From NCBI GenBank assembly GCA_943370385.1, contig CALRQT020000010.1:54364-118363 (forward strand): 64,000 bases of DNA. Reading direction: 5' to 3'. The notes beneath the pieces were generated by a model. The model had not been told where the DNA came from. It ran no database searches and saw only the letters and a program-made list of their open reading frames with translations. The first letter of the stretch is position 1; every line of letters begins with the position of its first letter. The translations under genes were made by a program, and so were the position numbers. Below, in pieces: positions 15,670 through 23,884 of the stretch. The DNA is from BAIKAL-G1 sp943370385. GTDB lineage: Bacteria; Cyanobacteriota; Cyanobacteriia; PCC-6307; Cyanobiaceae.

Positions 15670-16482
15670 ATGGCGCTCACGCCAATCCGTTCGGGACGCC
15701 TACGGGTCTTCCAAGCCTGCCGGGAGGGCTGGAGCGCCTTTGGCCTGGCCCCCGGACCCTTCCTGATCTTCTCGATTCTGAGTTACCTAGCCATGGGGGC
15801 CAGTGCACTGCTGATGGGCCTGGGGGTGGCGGCCCTAATGCTGGTTCCCGAGGCCACCGGAGTAGCCGAAGCAGTCCTACCGCGCCTGATCGTGATGCTG
15901 ATCAGCCTGGGCGCTGTCCTGGTGGGACTGCTGCTCCTGGGAGTGGTGACGCTGGTGACGGCCCTGGGCTTTTGCCGAGGCGCCTGGCTAGCCCTCGAGG
16001 GCCACAAGCCCCGTTTCGCCGACCTGATCCGCTGGGATGGGGCAGCGATCAACCGGCTGATCCTGGCCTGGACCGCCTGGCAGCTCCTGCTGCTGGTCGG
16101 GCTGGTTCCCATGGGCCTGGTCGGCTGGGGCCTCAGTTCCCTAGGGCTGGGTCCGGTGGTCTGGTGGCCGATCGGCCTCGTCGCCCTGATCTTTTGCGGC
16201 TGGTTCATCACCACCCAAACCTTTCTCAACCCCCTCTGCCTGCTGGGGAACGCCAAGCCCCTCGCCACGGTGCGCAGCGGCATCCAGGGGGTGCACGGCC
16301 AATGGTGGCGGGTGTTTGGCCTCAATGGGCTGGTGTTTGTCGTAGTCCTCGTGAGCAGTAGCGGCAGCGCCAATGCCGCAGGGATTGTGCTGGCCCCGGT
16401 GGTGGGTTGTATCAACCTGGCCGCCTACCGCCAGCTCTTCGGGGCCGACGATCGGCTGGGGCTGATCAAACCCCAGCCCTAA
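15670..16482 (+). CDS. Multi-span membrane protein, paralog A3
   Basis: A 270-residue protein with about six hydrophobic segments and the same N-terminal 21 residues as A2. The loop is GFCRGAWLALEGHKPRFADLIRWDGAAINR and the tail AAYRQLFGADDRLGLIKPQP. It is convergent with rsmH, overlapping it by 4 nt at the stop codons. Function unknown; the three-fold amplification with retained reading frames argues that at least A2 and A3 are expressed. Confidence 0.75.
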   Translation: MALTPIRSGRLRVFQACREGWSAFGLAPGPFLIFSILSYLAMGASALLMGLGVAALMLVPEATGVAEAVLPRLIVMLISLGAVLVGLLLLGVVTLVTALGFCRGAWLALEGHKPRFADLIRWDGAAINRLILAWTAWQLLLLVGLVPMGLVGWGLSSLGLGPVVWWPIGLVALIFCGWFITTQTFLNPLCLLGNAKPLATVRSGIQGVHGQWWRVFGLNGLVFVVVLVSSSGSANAAGIVLAPVVGCINLAAYRQLFGADDRLGLIKPQP

Positions 16483-17372
16483 CGCCGCTGGGCGACGCGC
16501 AACTTGGCCGAACGGCTGCGGGGGTTGGCCTCGGCCTCCGCTTCGCCTGCAATCAGGGGCTTGCGGGTGACCCGCTGCAGGCGATCGTCACTGACAAAGG
16601 CCGTCTTGACGCGGCGGTCCTCCAGCGAGTGGAAGCTGATCACGGCCAGCAGGCCGCCGCTCTCCAGCCAATCGGGGGCCTGCTGCAGGAGGCGATCGAG
16701 CACCCCCAGCTCGTCGTTGACGGCGATACGCAGGGCCTGGAAGGTGCGGGTGGCCGGATGGATGCGGCCGCGCCGGGCCGGGGGGGGGTAGCAGCCGGCC
16801 ACCAGGTAGGCCAGGGCGGCGGTGCCGCTGAAGGGGCCGCTCTCGGCCAGGTGCTGCTTGATCTTGCGGGCGATGCGGCGCGAGAGCCGTTCTTCGCCAT
16901 AGGCATAGATCAGGTCGGCCAGCTCGCTTTCGCCCAGACGCTCGATCAGCTCCGCCGCCGTCTCACCCCGCTCAGTGTTCATGCGCATATCCAAGGGACC
17001 ATCGGCGCGGAAGCTGAAGCCCCGGGCAGCCACGTCCAGCTGGGGGCTGCTGACGCCCAGGTCCGCCAACACGGCCACGGCGGGACCGGGGGGGCGGTAG
17101 TCGGCGAAGTTGCTGGCCACGACCACGGCCCGATCGCCGAAGGGCGCCAGGCGCTCGGCGGCGGCGGCCCGGGCACTGGGGTCCTGGTCCAGGCCCACCA
17201 GGCGCAGCTGGGGGTGGGCTTCCAGCAACAGGGCGCTGTGGCCGCCGCCGCCCAGGGTGCAATCAATCAGCAGGCCACCGCTGGCGGGCAGGGCCGCAAA
17301 GGCGGCCAACACCGGCTCTGCCAGCACCGGCACGTGCTCAAAGCGGTCAGCAGACAAGCCTGCGGAAGACAA
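16479..17372 (-). CDS. rsmH: 16S rRNA (cytosine1402-N4)-methyltransferase RsmH (MraW)
   Basis: A 297-residue SAM-dependent methyltransferase modifying C1402 in the ribosomal P site. It has HVPVLAEPVLAAF at the N-terminus, the SAM site IDCTLGGGGHSALLL, VGLDQDP, VLADLGVSSPQLD, GFSFRADGPLDMRM, TFQALRIAVNDEL and the C-terminal ISFHSLEDRRVK. Length and motif order match the family. It is divergent from ndhH, 62 nt apart. Confidence 0.96.
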   Translation of the reverse strand: MSSAGLSADRFEHVPVLAEPVLAAFAALPASGGLLIDCTLGGGGHSALLLEAHPQLRLVGLDQDPSARAAAAERLAPFGDRAVVVASNFADYRPPGPAVAVLADLGVSSPQLDVAARGFSFRADGPLDMRMNTERGETAAELIERLGESELADLIYAYGEERLSRRIARKIKQHLAESGPFSGTAALAYLVAGCYPPPARRGRIHPATRTFQALRIAVNDELGVLDRLLQQAPDWLESGGLLAVISFHSLEDRRVKTAFVSDDRLQRVTRKPLIAGEAEAEANPRSRSAKLRVAQRR

Positions 17373-17434
17373 GGGGAGCCTCGGCGTGGCTTCCTTCCTA
17401 AGATCCCAGCATTCGCCCCTTAGGCCCCGGTCCC

Positions 17435-18619
17435 ATGACGCAACTGGAGACGCGCACGGAGCCGATGGTGGTCAACTTCGGCCCCCACCACCCCTCGATG
17501 CACGGGGTGTTGCGGCTGGTGGTGACCCTCGATGGCGAGGACGTGGTGGATTGCGAGCCGGTGATCGGCTACCTGCACCGCGGCATGGAAAAAATTGCCG
17601 AGAACCGCACCAATGTGATGTTCGTGCCCTACGTGAGCCGCATGGACTATGCGGCGGGCATGTTCTATGAGGCGATCGTGGTGAATGCGCCCGAACGGCT
17701 GGCCGATGTGCCGGTGCCGAAGCGGGCCAGCTACATCCGCGTGCTGATGCTGGAACTGAACCGCATCGCCAACCACCTGCTCTGGCTGGGCCCGTTCCTC
17801 GCCGACGTGGGCGCCCAGACCCCCTTCTTCTACATCTTCCGCGAGCGGGAGATGATCTATGACCTCTGGGAAGCGGCCACCGGCCAGCGCCTGATCAACA
17901 ACAACTATTTCCGCATTGGCGGGGTGGCCGCCGACCTGCCCTGGGGCTGGCTGGAGAAATGCGAAGACTTCTGCGACTGGTTTGGCCCCAAGATCGATGA
18001 ATACGAAAAACTGATCACCAACAACCCGATCTTCCGTAAACGGATTGAGGGATTGGGCGTGATTAGCCGCGAGATGGCGATCAACTGGAGCCTGTCGGGG
18101 CCGATGCTGCGGGCTTCGGGCGTGCCCTGGGACCTGCGCAAGGTGGACCACTATGAGTGCTACGACGACTTCGAGTGGGACGTGGCCTGGCAGAAGGAGG
18201 GCGATTGCTACGCCCGCTACCGGGTGCGGATTGAGGAAATGCGCCAGTCGCTCAAGATCCTGCGCCAGGCGATCAAAATGATCCCCGGCGGCCCCACCGA
18301 AAACCTGGAAGCCCGGCGCCAGGCCGAGGGCAAGAAAAGCGAGTGGTATGGCTTCGATTACCAAACCGTGGCCAAGAAGGTGGCACCCACCTTCAAGATC
18401 CCCTCCGGCGAGCTCTACACCCGGCTGGAATCGGGCAAGGGCGAAATCGGCGTGTTCATCCAGGGCAACGACGACGTCACCCCCTGGCGCTTCAAAATCC
18501 GCGCCGCCGATCTCAACAACCTCCAGATCCTGCCCCACATCCTTAAGGGGGCCAAGGTGGCCGACATCATGGCGATCCTGGGCTCGATCGACGTGATCAT
18601 GGGGTCGGTGGACCGTTAA
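17435..18619 (+). CDS. ndhH: NAD(P)H-quinone oxidoreductase subunit H
   Basis: A 394-residue 49-kDa-type subunit of the cyanobacterial NDH-1 complex, which takes electrons from ferredoxin to plastoquinone in respiration, cyclic flow and CO2 uptake. Signatures are NFGPHHPSMHGVLRL, EPVIGYLHRGMEKIAE, ELNRIANHLLWLG, MIYDLWEAATGQR and the C-terminal IMGSVDR. The start is the ATG at 17435 and the length is normal. It forms a single-gene unit between rsmH (divergent) and the OPX gene (convergent). Confidence 0.98.
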   Translation: MTQLETRTEPMVVNFGPHHPSMHGVLRLVVTLDGEDVVDCEPVIGYLHRGMEKIAENRTNVMFVPYVSRMDYAAGMFYEAIVVNAPERLADVPVPKRASYIRVLMLELNRIANHLLWLGPFLADVGAQTPFFYIFREREMIYDLWEAATGQRLINNNYFRIGGVAADLPWGWLEKCEDFCDWFGPKIDEYEKLITNNPIFRKRIEGLGVISREMAINWSLSGPMLRASGVPWDLRKVDHYECYDDFEWDVAWQKEGDCYARYRVRIEEMRQSLKILRQAIKMIPGGPTENLEARRQAEGKKSEWYGFDYQTVAKKVAPTFKIPSGELYTRLESGKGEIGVFIQGNDDVTPWRFKIRAADLNNLQILPHILKGAKVADIMAILGSIDVIMGSVDR

Positions 18620-18674
18620 TTCGCTGGGCCTTAGTCCGGCACGACCGCTGATTGGGCGACACCGCCGCCCAGGA

Positions 18675-19859
18675 TCAGAGCCCCAGAAGCCGGAACAGGG
18701 AGCCGGCGTTGATCACCGGACCGATTGGCGCTAGCGCATCGGAGAGTCCGTCGGTGGCCTTGGCCCAGCCATGCCGGTCGACCACGATCACATCACCCTG
18801 CTGCAGGGGGGGGTTCTGAACCGAACCGAGGGGGGCGGCCGGATTGAAGCGGATGGTGGCCTGCTTGATCGTGCCGGAGGGTGTCAGGCGGAGCAGGCGC
18901 ACGGTCTGACCATCGGCCCGACGGGTCAGCCCCCCGGCCGTGAGCAGGGCGACGGAGAGTGGGCTGTTGGCCTTAACGTTCACGGTGCCGGGCTTCTGCA
19001 CTTCGCCCACCACGTTCACCGCAATCGTGTCGGGGGCGAAGGTGGAGGAGGCGATGGCGAGCAATTCGGTTTCGCTGAGGTTCTCGGCGCGGGGAATCGT
19101 GATGGTGTCGCCGTCGTAGAGGAGGGGATTGGTCACGGGCCCGCTGCCGGAGAGCACCTTGAAGAAGTCGAACTGATAGGTGCGAACCGGGGATCCCGGG
19201 CCACCGCTGGGACGCTGCACGGTGAGGCGGCGAAGATCGCCGTAGGCCGTGAGACCACCGGCCCGCTGGATCGCATCGAGGAGGGTCGGCGCGCCGCTGG
19301 TTTGAATCACGGTGCTGGGGGATCCTCCAGGACCGCTGCTGCTGAGCTGGTTCGATCCCCCCTTGCCGATGCTGTAGAGCCCCGGCCGCTGCACCTCGCC
19401 GCTCACGGCCACCCGCACCGGGCGCGCCTCGACCAGATCCAAGTAAACGATCGGGCGCCGCAGGATCGTGGCGTAACCGCCGGTGATGCGTCGCCGGGCT
19501 TCATCGAGGCTCAACCCCCAGACCGGCACGCTGCCCAACCTGGGGAGGTTGAGGGTGCCATCACTGAGGACCTCGGCGACGGTCTCGTAGCCCTCCATCC
19601 GGAATACGGCCATCTTGAGTTTGTCCCCCGGGCCCAACCGGTAGCGGAGGTTGGCCGCCAGGCCAGGGTCGATCGAGGACGCCGCAGGCGGCTCCTTTTG
19701 CGCTGGCCGCGATTGGGGCGAGGTTTTCGGAGCAACTTGGGCCACGCCGTTGCCGCTGGGCAGCCCCACCAGGGCGATCAGGCCGATGGAGCCCCAACGG
19801 ATCCCCGTATCCAGTAGGTCATGCCCCCAGCGTGTTGTGGATGCCGCGCTGGGGGACAT
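18675..19859 (-). CDS. Polysaccharide export outer-membrane protein (OPX; Wza/KpsD-like)
   Basis: A 394-residue protein. A signal-peptide-like helix (about residues 18-42, ending GNGVAQVA) has no lipobox Cys. A Poly_export domain follows (RYRLGPGDKLKMAVF with a YETVAEVLSDGTLNLPRLG strand set), then two SLBB-type domains (VAVSGEVQRPGLYSI and VNVVGEVQKPGTVNV). OPX proteins form the periplasmic/outer-membrane conduit for capsule or EPS. It opens the capsule island on its ndhH side and would partner with the KpsE-like protein and KpsMT further along. Confidence 0.9.
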   Translation of the reverse strand: MSPSAASTTRWGHDLLDTGIRWGSIGLIALVGLPSGNGVAQVAPKTSPQSRPAQKEPPAASSIDPGLAANLRYRLGPGDKLKMAVFRMEGYETVAEVLSDGTLNLPRLGSVPVWGLSLDEARRRITGGYATILRRPIVYLDLVEARPVRVAVSGEVQRPGLYSIGKGGSNQLSSSGPGGSPSTVIQTSGAPTLLDAIQRAGGLTAYGDLRRLTVQRPSGGPGSPVRTYQFDFFKVLSGSGPVTNPLLYDGDTITIPRAENLSETELLAIASSTFAPDTIAVNVVGEVQKPGTVNVKANSPLSVALLTAGGLTRRADGQTVRLLRLTPSGTIKQATIRFNPAAPLGSVQNPPLQQGDVIVVDRHGWAKATDGLSDALAPIGPVINAGSLFRLLGL

Positions 19860-19925
19860 GCAGACATGGGGTGAAAACGTGAAAGGAGTTTCCCACGGCT
19901 CCGAAGCAGCCCCAACGCCCGGGGA

Positions 19926-20918
19926 TCAGGGCGCCCCGCTCAGCTTCAGGGCGCGCCGCCGTCCCTCCGCGGCCAGTCGCTGCCGGGCTTCTGAATCGCC
20001 GATCAGCCACTCGATCGCTTCCAGCCACTCCTTTTGGCCATCCCCGAGCAGCAGGCCATCGACGCCCGGACGGATGAAGCCTCGGTAGGGCTCGCGATCG
20101 GAGTAGAGGCCGGCGGCGCCGCAGCGGGCCGCATCAATGAACTTCACCGGGGCCCTGGCGGCATTGAGGGGGCTCTCAAGTAGGGGGGTGAGAAGCAGAT
20201 CGCAGCGGCCCTGGCCGGTCTCGGCCAGATAGCTCGGCCAGCGCATCGGGTGGAGGATGCGCACGCGGGGGAGGTCGCGGAATTGGCGGTTGATGCTGAG
20301 GTCGCCAAACACATCCACATGGGTGTGGCCGTGGCGGCTCTGCAGCAGCAGGAGCAGCTCCCGCAGCCAGGCGAACTCCAAGGCGTGCACACTGCTGCCG
20401 AGATAGGCCAGCTGCAGGCGGGGACGCTCGGCCAGCAGGCCGGGATGGGGACTAAGGGGAAGAAGCCGGGCACCGAGGTGGGCATACTTGCGCTCCAGAA
20501 ACTCGCTGGTCACCCAAATGGGATCACACAGCTCTGGCACCCGCGAGCGTTGGCGGGTGATCCGCTGCCGCAGCCGCTGCCGGTAGGCGACGGGCAACTG
20601 GGGCAGCAGGGCCGGATCGAGAAGGTCGTCGTCCATTAGATACACCAGGCGGATTCCTGCCTTGCAGAGCTGGCGGAGGGCGCTGATCCAGCAGCGCGGC
20701 AAATAGCGCACCACCACGACAAGATAGGCCGTCATCATCACACTTTGCAGGTGATGATTTGGAGCCTCAGCGGAATCAACTTCGATGATCTGAGCCTGGC
20801 AAACCTCCAGTGGGCCCCGCAGAAAATGGTCGATGGTGGAGCCAGCGCCTTGATGGAGCAGAACAACACTTTGCCCCTGCTGCACAAACGCGATACCGGG
20901 CAGTTGGGGAAGGGGCAT
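19926..20918 (-). CDS. GT-B fold glycosyltransferase-like protein
   Basis: A 330-residue soluble protein. The C-terminal half shows a GT1/GT4-like nucleotide-sugar region (LAYLGSSVHALEFAWL, CDLLLTPLLESPLNAARAPVKFIDAARCG, PYRGFIRPGVDGLLLGDGQKEWLEAIEWL). The N-terminal half has YLMDDDLLDPALL. It probably adds a sugar to the capsule or a linker; donor and acceptor are unknown. It is divergent from the OlsB-like acyltransferase and upstream of the OPX gene on the same strand (66 nt). Confidence 0.75.
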   Translation of the reverse strand: MPLPQLPGIAFVQQGQSVVLLHQGAGSTIDHFLRGPLEVCQAQIIEVDSAEAPNHHLQSVMMTAYLVVVVRYLPRCWISALRQLCKAGIRLVYLMDDDLLDPALLPQLPVAYRQRLRQRITRQRSRVPELCDPIWVTSEFLERKYAHLGARLLPLSPHPGLLAERPRLQLAYLGSSVHALEFAWLRELLLLLQSRHGHTHVDVFGDLSINRQFRDLPRVRILHPMRWPSYLAETGQGRCDLLLTPLLESPLNAARAPVKFIDAARCGAAGLYSDREPYRGFIRPGVDGLLLGDGQKEWLEAIEWLIGDSEARQRLAAEGRRRALKLSGAP

Positions 20919-20995
20919 TACGCGGTTGAGTGGTGATCACCCAAGCGATAGACTAGGGGGATGTAGACTGGAAAAGCCAGGGGAGCCGGACCGGA

Positions 20996-21895
20996 ATGGA
21001 GGACCTTGCCTTCAATCATATCTGCGCAGAGTTTCCTAATCAACGATGCTTTGATCATAATCAATTTTCCGCCTATTTTCTTTCGCCTGCCCAGTTCCAG
21101 CCCATCGCCGCCTGGGTGGGTGCCCTGCGGGCCAGCACCTACCGGCAGATTTCTCCGCTCGGCCCGGAGCAGGTGGACCTTGACGGCCGCGATGCCCACT
21201 ACTGGCACCTGTTGATCCTGGATCGGGAGCTTCACTGCCTAGCCGGCTGCCTGCGCATGGGCCTCTCCGGCTGGCATGGCCCTGGGTGGGACGGCAGCCA
21301 TTCCTACCTGGAGCACTGCTATCCGGGCCTGGATCAGCACTTCCGCCGGGGGGGCATGAGCTACGCCGAAATCGGCCGCACCCTGGTGGCCACGCCCTAC
21401 CAACGCACCCGCCCCGTGCTGCGCATGCTGCTGCGGGCGATGGTGAACATTCCCTTGGTCACGGGCCACACCAATCTGATGGGGATGGTGTCGTTCAACC
21501 ACCTGCAGCACAGCGAACGCCTGTATGGGAGCTTCCTTGCGGCGCTTTTGCAGCATCCCTTTGGTGAGGATCAGGCCATTCCCCCGGCTCGGCATCCTTT
21601 CCCCACTCGGGCTGAAGACCACAAGGCATTCCTGGCACCTGCTGTGAATAACCTTGGCGAACTAGAGTGCAGGCTTGAACAACAGTTTGAGCAGCCCTTT
21701 CGGGCGCCGCTGCTGCTACAGAAGTATATGCATTTCGGCAATGCCAAGGTAATCGGTTTATCCCTGGCCCGCGATTTCAACCAGATCTGCGAAATTCTGA
21801 TGCGCTGTGATCTCCGAGCGCTACGGCCATATCAACAGAAAGAATTGATCATCAACGATCTGATTCCTGTCTGGGAGACGGCGATGCCGCTTTGA
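20996..21895 (+). CDS. GNAT-fold acyltransferase, OlsB/hemolysin-like
   Basis: A 299-residue protein with a central N-acyltransferase core: a beta-strand LLILDRELHCLAGCLRMGLSG, then YLEHCYPGLDQHFRRGGMSYAEIGRTLVATPYQRTRPVLRMLLRAMVNI. This resembles proteins that acylate amines from acyl-ACP, such as the ornithine N-acyltransferase OlsB, and autoinducer-type synthases. The substrate is unknown. Its 3' end overlaps the KpsS-acyltransferase gene by 44 nt on the opposite strand. With a second acyltransferase domain so close, a lipid-anchor role is an attractive inference but unproven. Confidence 0.7.
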   Translation: MEDLAFNHICAEFPNQRCFDHNQFSAYFLSPAQFQPIAAWVGALRASTYRQISPLGPEQVDLDGRDAHYWHLLILDRELHCLAGCLRMGLSGWHGPGWDGSHSYLEHCYPGLDQHFRRGGMSYAEIGRTLVATPYQRTRPVLRMLLRAMVNIPLVTGHTNLMGMVSFNHLQHSERLYGSFLAALLQHPFGEDQAIPPARHPFPTRAEDHKAFLAPAVNNLGELECRLEQQFEQPFRAPLLLQKYMHFGNAKVIGLSLARDFNQICEILMRCDLRALRPYQQKELIINDLIPVWETAMPL

Positions 21896-23855
21896 TCGCG
21901 CCCAGGCTGTGGGCATAGAGCTCACGAATATGCAGGGAGAGGGCGTTCTGATCCGCAAACCAGTTCGGATCGATCGCGGCACCCTGCTCGCAGAGAATCG
22001 TGGCCCGGGGTCCGAACAACCGCTGCACGATCAGCCTGAAGGGGCGATAGCGGCAGGCCTCTTCAGATCGCGGGAAACCGCGGTAGCGGATCGTCCAGGG
22101 AACGATCACCGCCCCACTGCGGCGGCCCAGCACATACAAACTTCCCGACACCCGCTGGGTGATCTGGGTGACCAAGGAGCCACTGGGGAAGAGAAATAAA
22201 CGGCCCTGCTTGTCGAGCACGCGCAGCAAGTGCCGCAGGCCATCGAGGCGGGAGCGGCTGCAGAGATAGTCGAGGTTGGTGTGGCCGTAATTGCGGGCAC
22301 TGGCGGCGAAGAAGGGAAGGAGCCAGCGCAGGTGGCGAGCGGCCGTGGTCATGCTGGATTCCTTGAAATACCCCTGCACCAGCAACACATCGAGGGGTGA
22401 GCCATGGTTGGCGATGTGAATCTGGGGCCGATCGATCAGCTCATGGCGGCGCTCCATCAGCACCTCCACCCCCAGGCCGCCCAGGCCGAGCTGGGAGGCC
22501 CGCTCCAGCAGGCGGCGGGCCGACTGGCGGGCCCCAACCGCGAGGGCCAGCACTTGGAGGTAGTAGGTGGCGAAGCCCCGGCCGAGGGTGAATATCCGCT
22601 GGAGAAGCTCAACCCCGCGCGGACGGGGGCCGACGGCATGGACAGCTAGCGATCGGGAGACGGCGAAGGTGCGGCAGAAGGGAAAGCGGCCATCAAAATT
22701 GCCATTGATCTGGGTGGTTTCGATCATGTGGCGATAGAAGCGCCGGTATAAGGCACGATCTGAGGGTTGGGGGGAGCTCCAGAAGAGCTGCAGCGGTTGC
22801 TGATCGGTGAGTCCGGGCATGTTGTAGGGGGTGCGGCCCAGCACCTTGGTGGGTACGGCGTGATAAAGGGCCTGCAGCCCCACCGTGCTGTTGATCGTGA
22901 CCACGGCCTTGGCCCGCTTGAGGATCGGCCCGAGGGCGCCATCGTGGAAATAGAGAACCCGGTCCGCCACGCCGTGCTGGCGGGCCAGCTCCTGGATCAG
23001 GGCTCCGTAATGGTTGTAGCCGCGATCGCGGGGATGGTGCTTGAAGGCCAAGCGCTGATCGGCTGGGGCATAACGGGAAAAGGAATCAATCAGCTGGGCA
23101 ATCAAAGGCTCCATGCCGGCATAATCCGAGCCCAGACTCACCTGGGAATCGGATGAAACCTGCAGCGGCACGAGGGTATAGGGCGTGCCATCCAGCAAGC
23201 GCTGGTGAATCGCGCGCTCGCTGAACTGATACAGGTGCTTGCGCAGTAAGCCAGCTACCTGGGCCAACAGATAGGCAGGCTTCGGTTGCAGCTTGTGGGG
23301 GCCACTGATGATTGGGTAGGGGGTGAAGGCATGCTGAATGAAGGTGGGAACCTTCCAGCCTTTATGCCAACGCATGCCGGCATCGAGGGTGGGATGGGGG
23401 ATCTCCTCGACCGGCGGCAGCGCTTGATAGAACTCCACCGGGCGATTGAGATTGGAGCGGCCATTGACCCGCTCCAGCTCCAGACTCACGTAATTGGGGC
23501 GCACATAGCCCAGCTCAAACACCCAGGGTTCGATGAGGTGGGGCAAGGCCTGCTCGGCATTCAGCTCCCCCACCAACTCAATCGCCAGGCGATGGGGATC
23601 GATGAAGTCGCCATACATGAACAGGTGGCGAATGCCCCGCTCCAGAATCAGGGCGCGCAGAAAGGGCTTGAAGTCCGCCATGGGACCGCCATAGGCCACC
23701 CGCTGATGGGCCGGGAAGCCAAATTCATGGAGGGGAAAGCTCAACTTGGTGACGCTGGCGCCCCTAGTCTCCAGATGGTTTGCAAGCCGCGCGAAGAACG
23801 TACCAAGGGGCCCCATCAGCAGCAGGACCGGGCCCTCAATCGCCACTTCTCGCAT
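21852..23855 (-). CDS. kpsS: KpsS-type Kdo transferase fused to a PlsC-like acyltransferase
   Basis: A 667-residue two-domain protein. Residues 1 to about 400 match KpsS, which adds beta-Kdo to the lipid anchor of group-2 capsules: LLLMGPLGTFFARLANHL, MYGDFIDPHRLA, VSLELERVNGRSNL, LVPLQVSSDSQVSLGS, FKHHPRDRGYNHYG, VVTINSTVGLQALYH and ETTQINGNF. Residues from about 440 to 650 form a PlsC-like domain with NHGSPLD (NHx4D, about 483-489), FPSGSLVT (the FPEGTRS position, about 556-563) and VIVPWTIRYRG. KpsS alone is normally about 390-410 residues, so the acyltransferase is an addition. In the known pathway KpsS uses lyso-phosphatidylglycerol, which makes a reacylation or anchor-making role plausible (inference). 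kpsC lies 29 nt upstream on the same strand. Confidence 0.87.
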   Translation of the reverse strand: MREVAIEGPVLLLMGPLGTFFARLANHLETRGASVTKLSFPLHEFGFPAHQRVAYGGPMADFKPFLRALILERGIRHLFMYGDFIDPHRLAIELVGELNAEQALPHLIEPWVFELGYVRPNYVSLELERVNGRSNLNRPVEFYQALPPVEEIPHPTLDAGMRWHKGWKVPTFIQHAFTPYPIISGPHKLQPKPAYLLAQVAGLLRKHLYQFSERAIHQRLLDGTPYTLVPLQVSSDSQVSLGSDYAGMEPLIAQLIDSFSRYAPADQRLAFKHHPRDRGYNHYGALIQELARQHGVADRVLYFHDGALGPILKRAKAVVTINSTVGLQALYHAVPTKVLGRTPYNMPGLTDQQPLQLFWSSPQPSDRALYRRFYRHMIETTQINGNFDGRFPFCRTFAVSRSLAVHAVGPRPRGVELLQRIFTLGRGFATYYLQVLALAVGARQSARRLLERASQLGLGGLGVEVLMERRHELIDRPQIHIANHGSPLDVLLVQGYFKESSMTTAARHLRWLLPFFAASARNYGHTNLDYLCSRSRLDGLRHLLRVLDKQGRLFLFPSGSLVTQITQRVSGSLYVLGRRSGAVIVPWTIRYRGFPRSEEACRYRPFRLIVQRLFGPRATILCEQGAAIDPNWFADQNALSLHIRELYAHSLGAIKAASPSPRQESDR

Positions 23856-23884
23856 GCCCGCCTCCCTCCACGAGGAAAGTCACT

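Larger units (their letters stand above)
13815..16482 (+). repeat. Tandem array of three paralogous gene units (about 0.9 kb each)
   Basis: Three consecutive units each consist of a conserved leader and one membrane-protein gene. The leader contains (g)aacagaacnagaaccatggc-like and ccnctncttcncccagcatggc-like stretches and is nearly identical between units 2 and 3, which are offset by 898 bp. Units 2 and 3 also share the first 21 codons almost base for base, and all three share the C-terminal codons (AAYRQxFGAxDRLGLxKPQ). The leader of unit 1 is more diverged. This indicates tandem segmental duplication including regulatory sequence. Confidence 0.85.
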
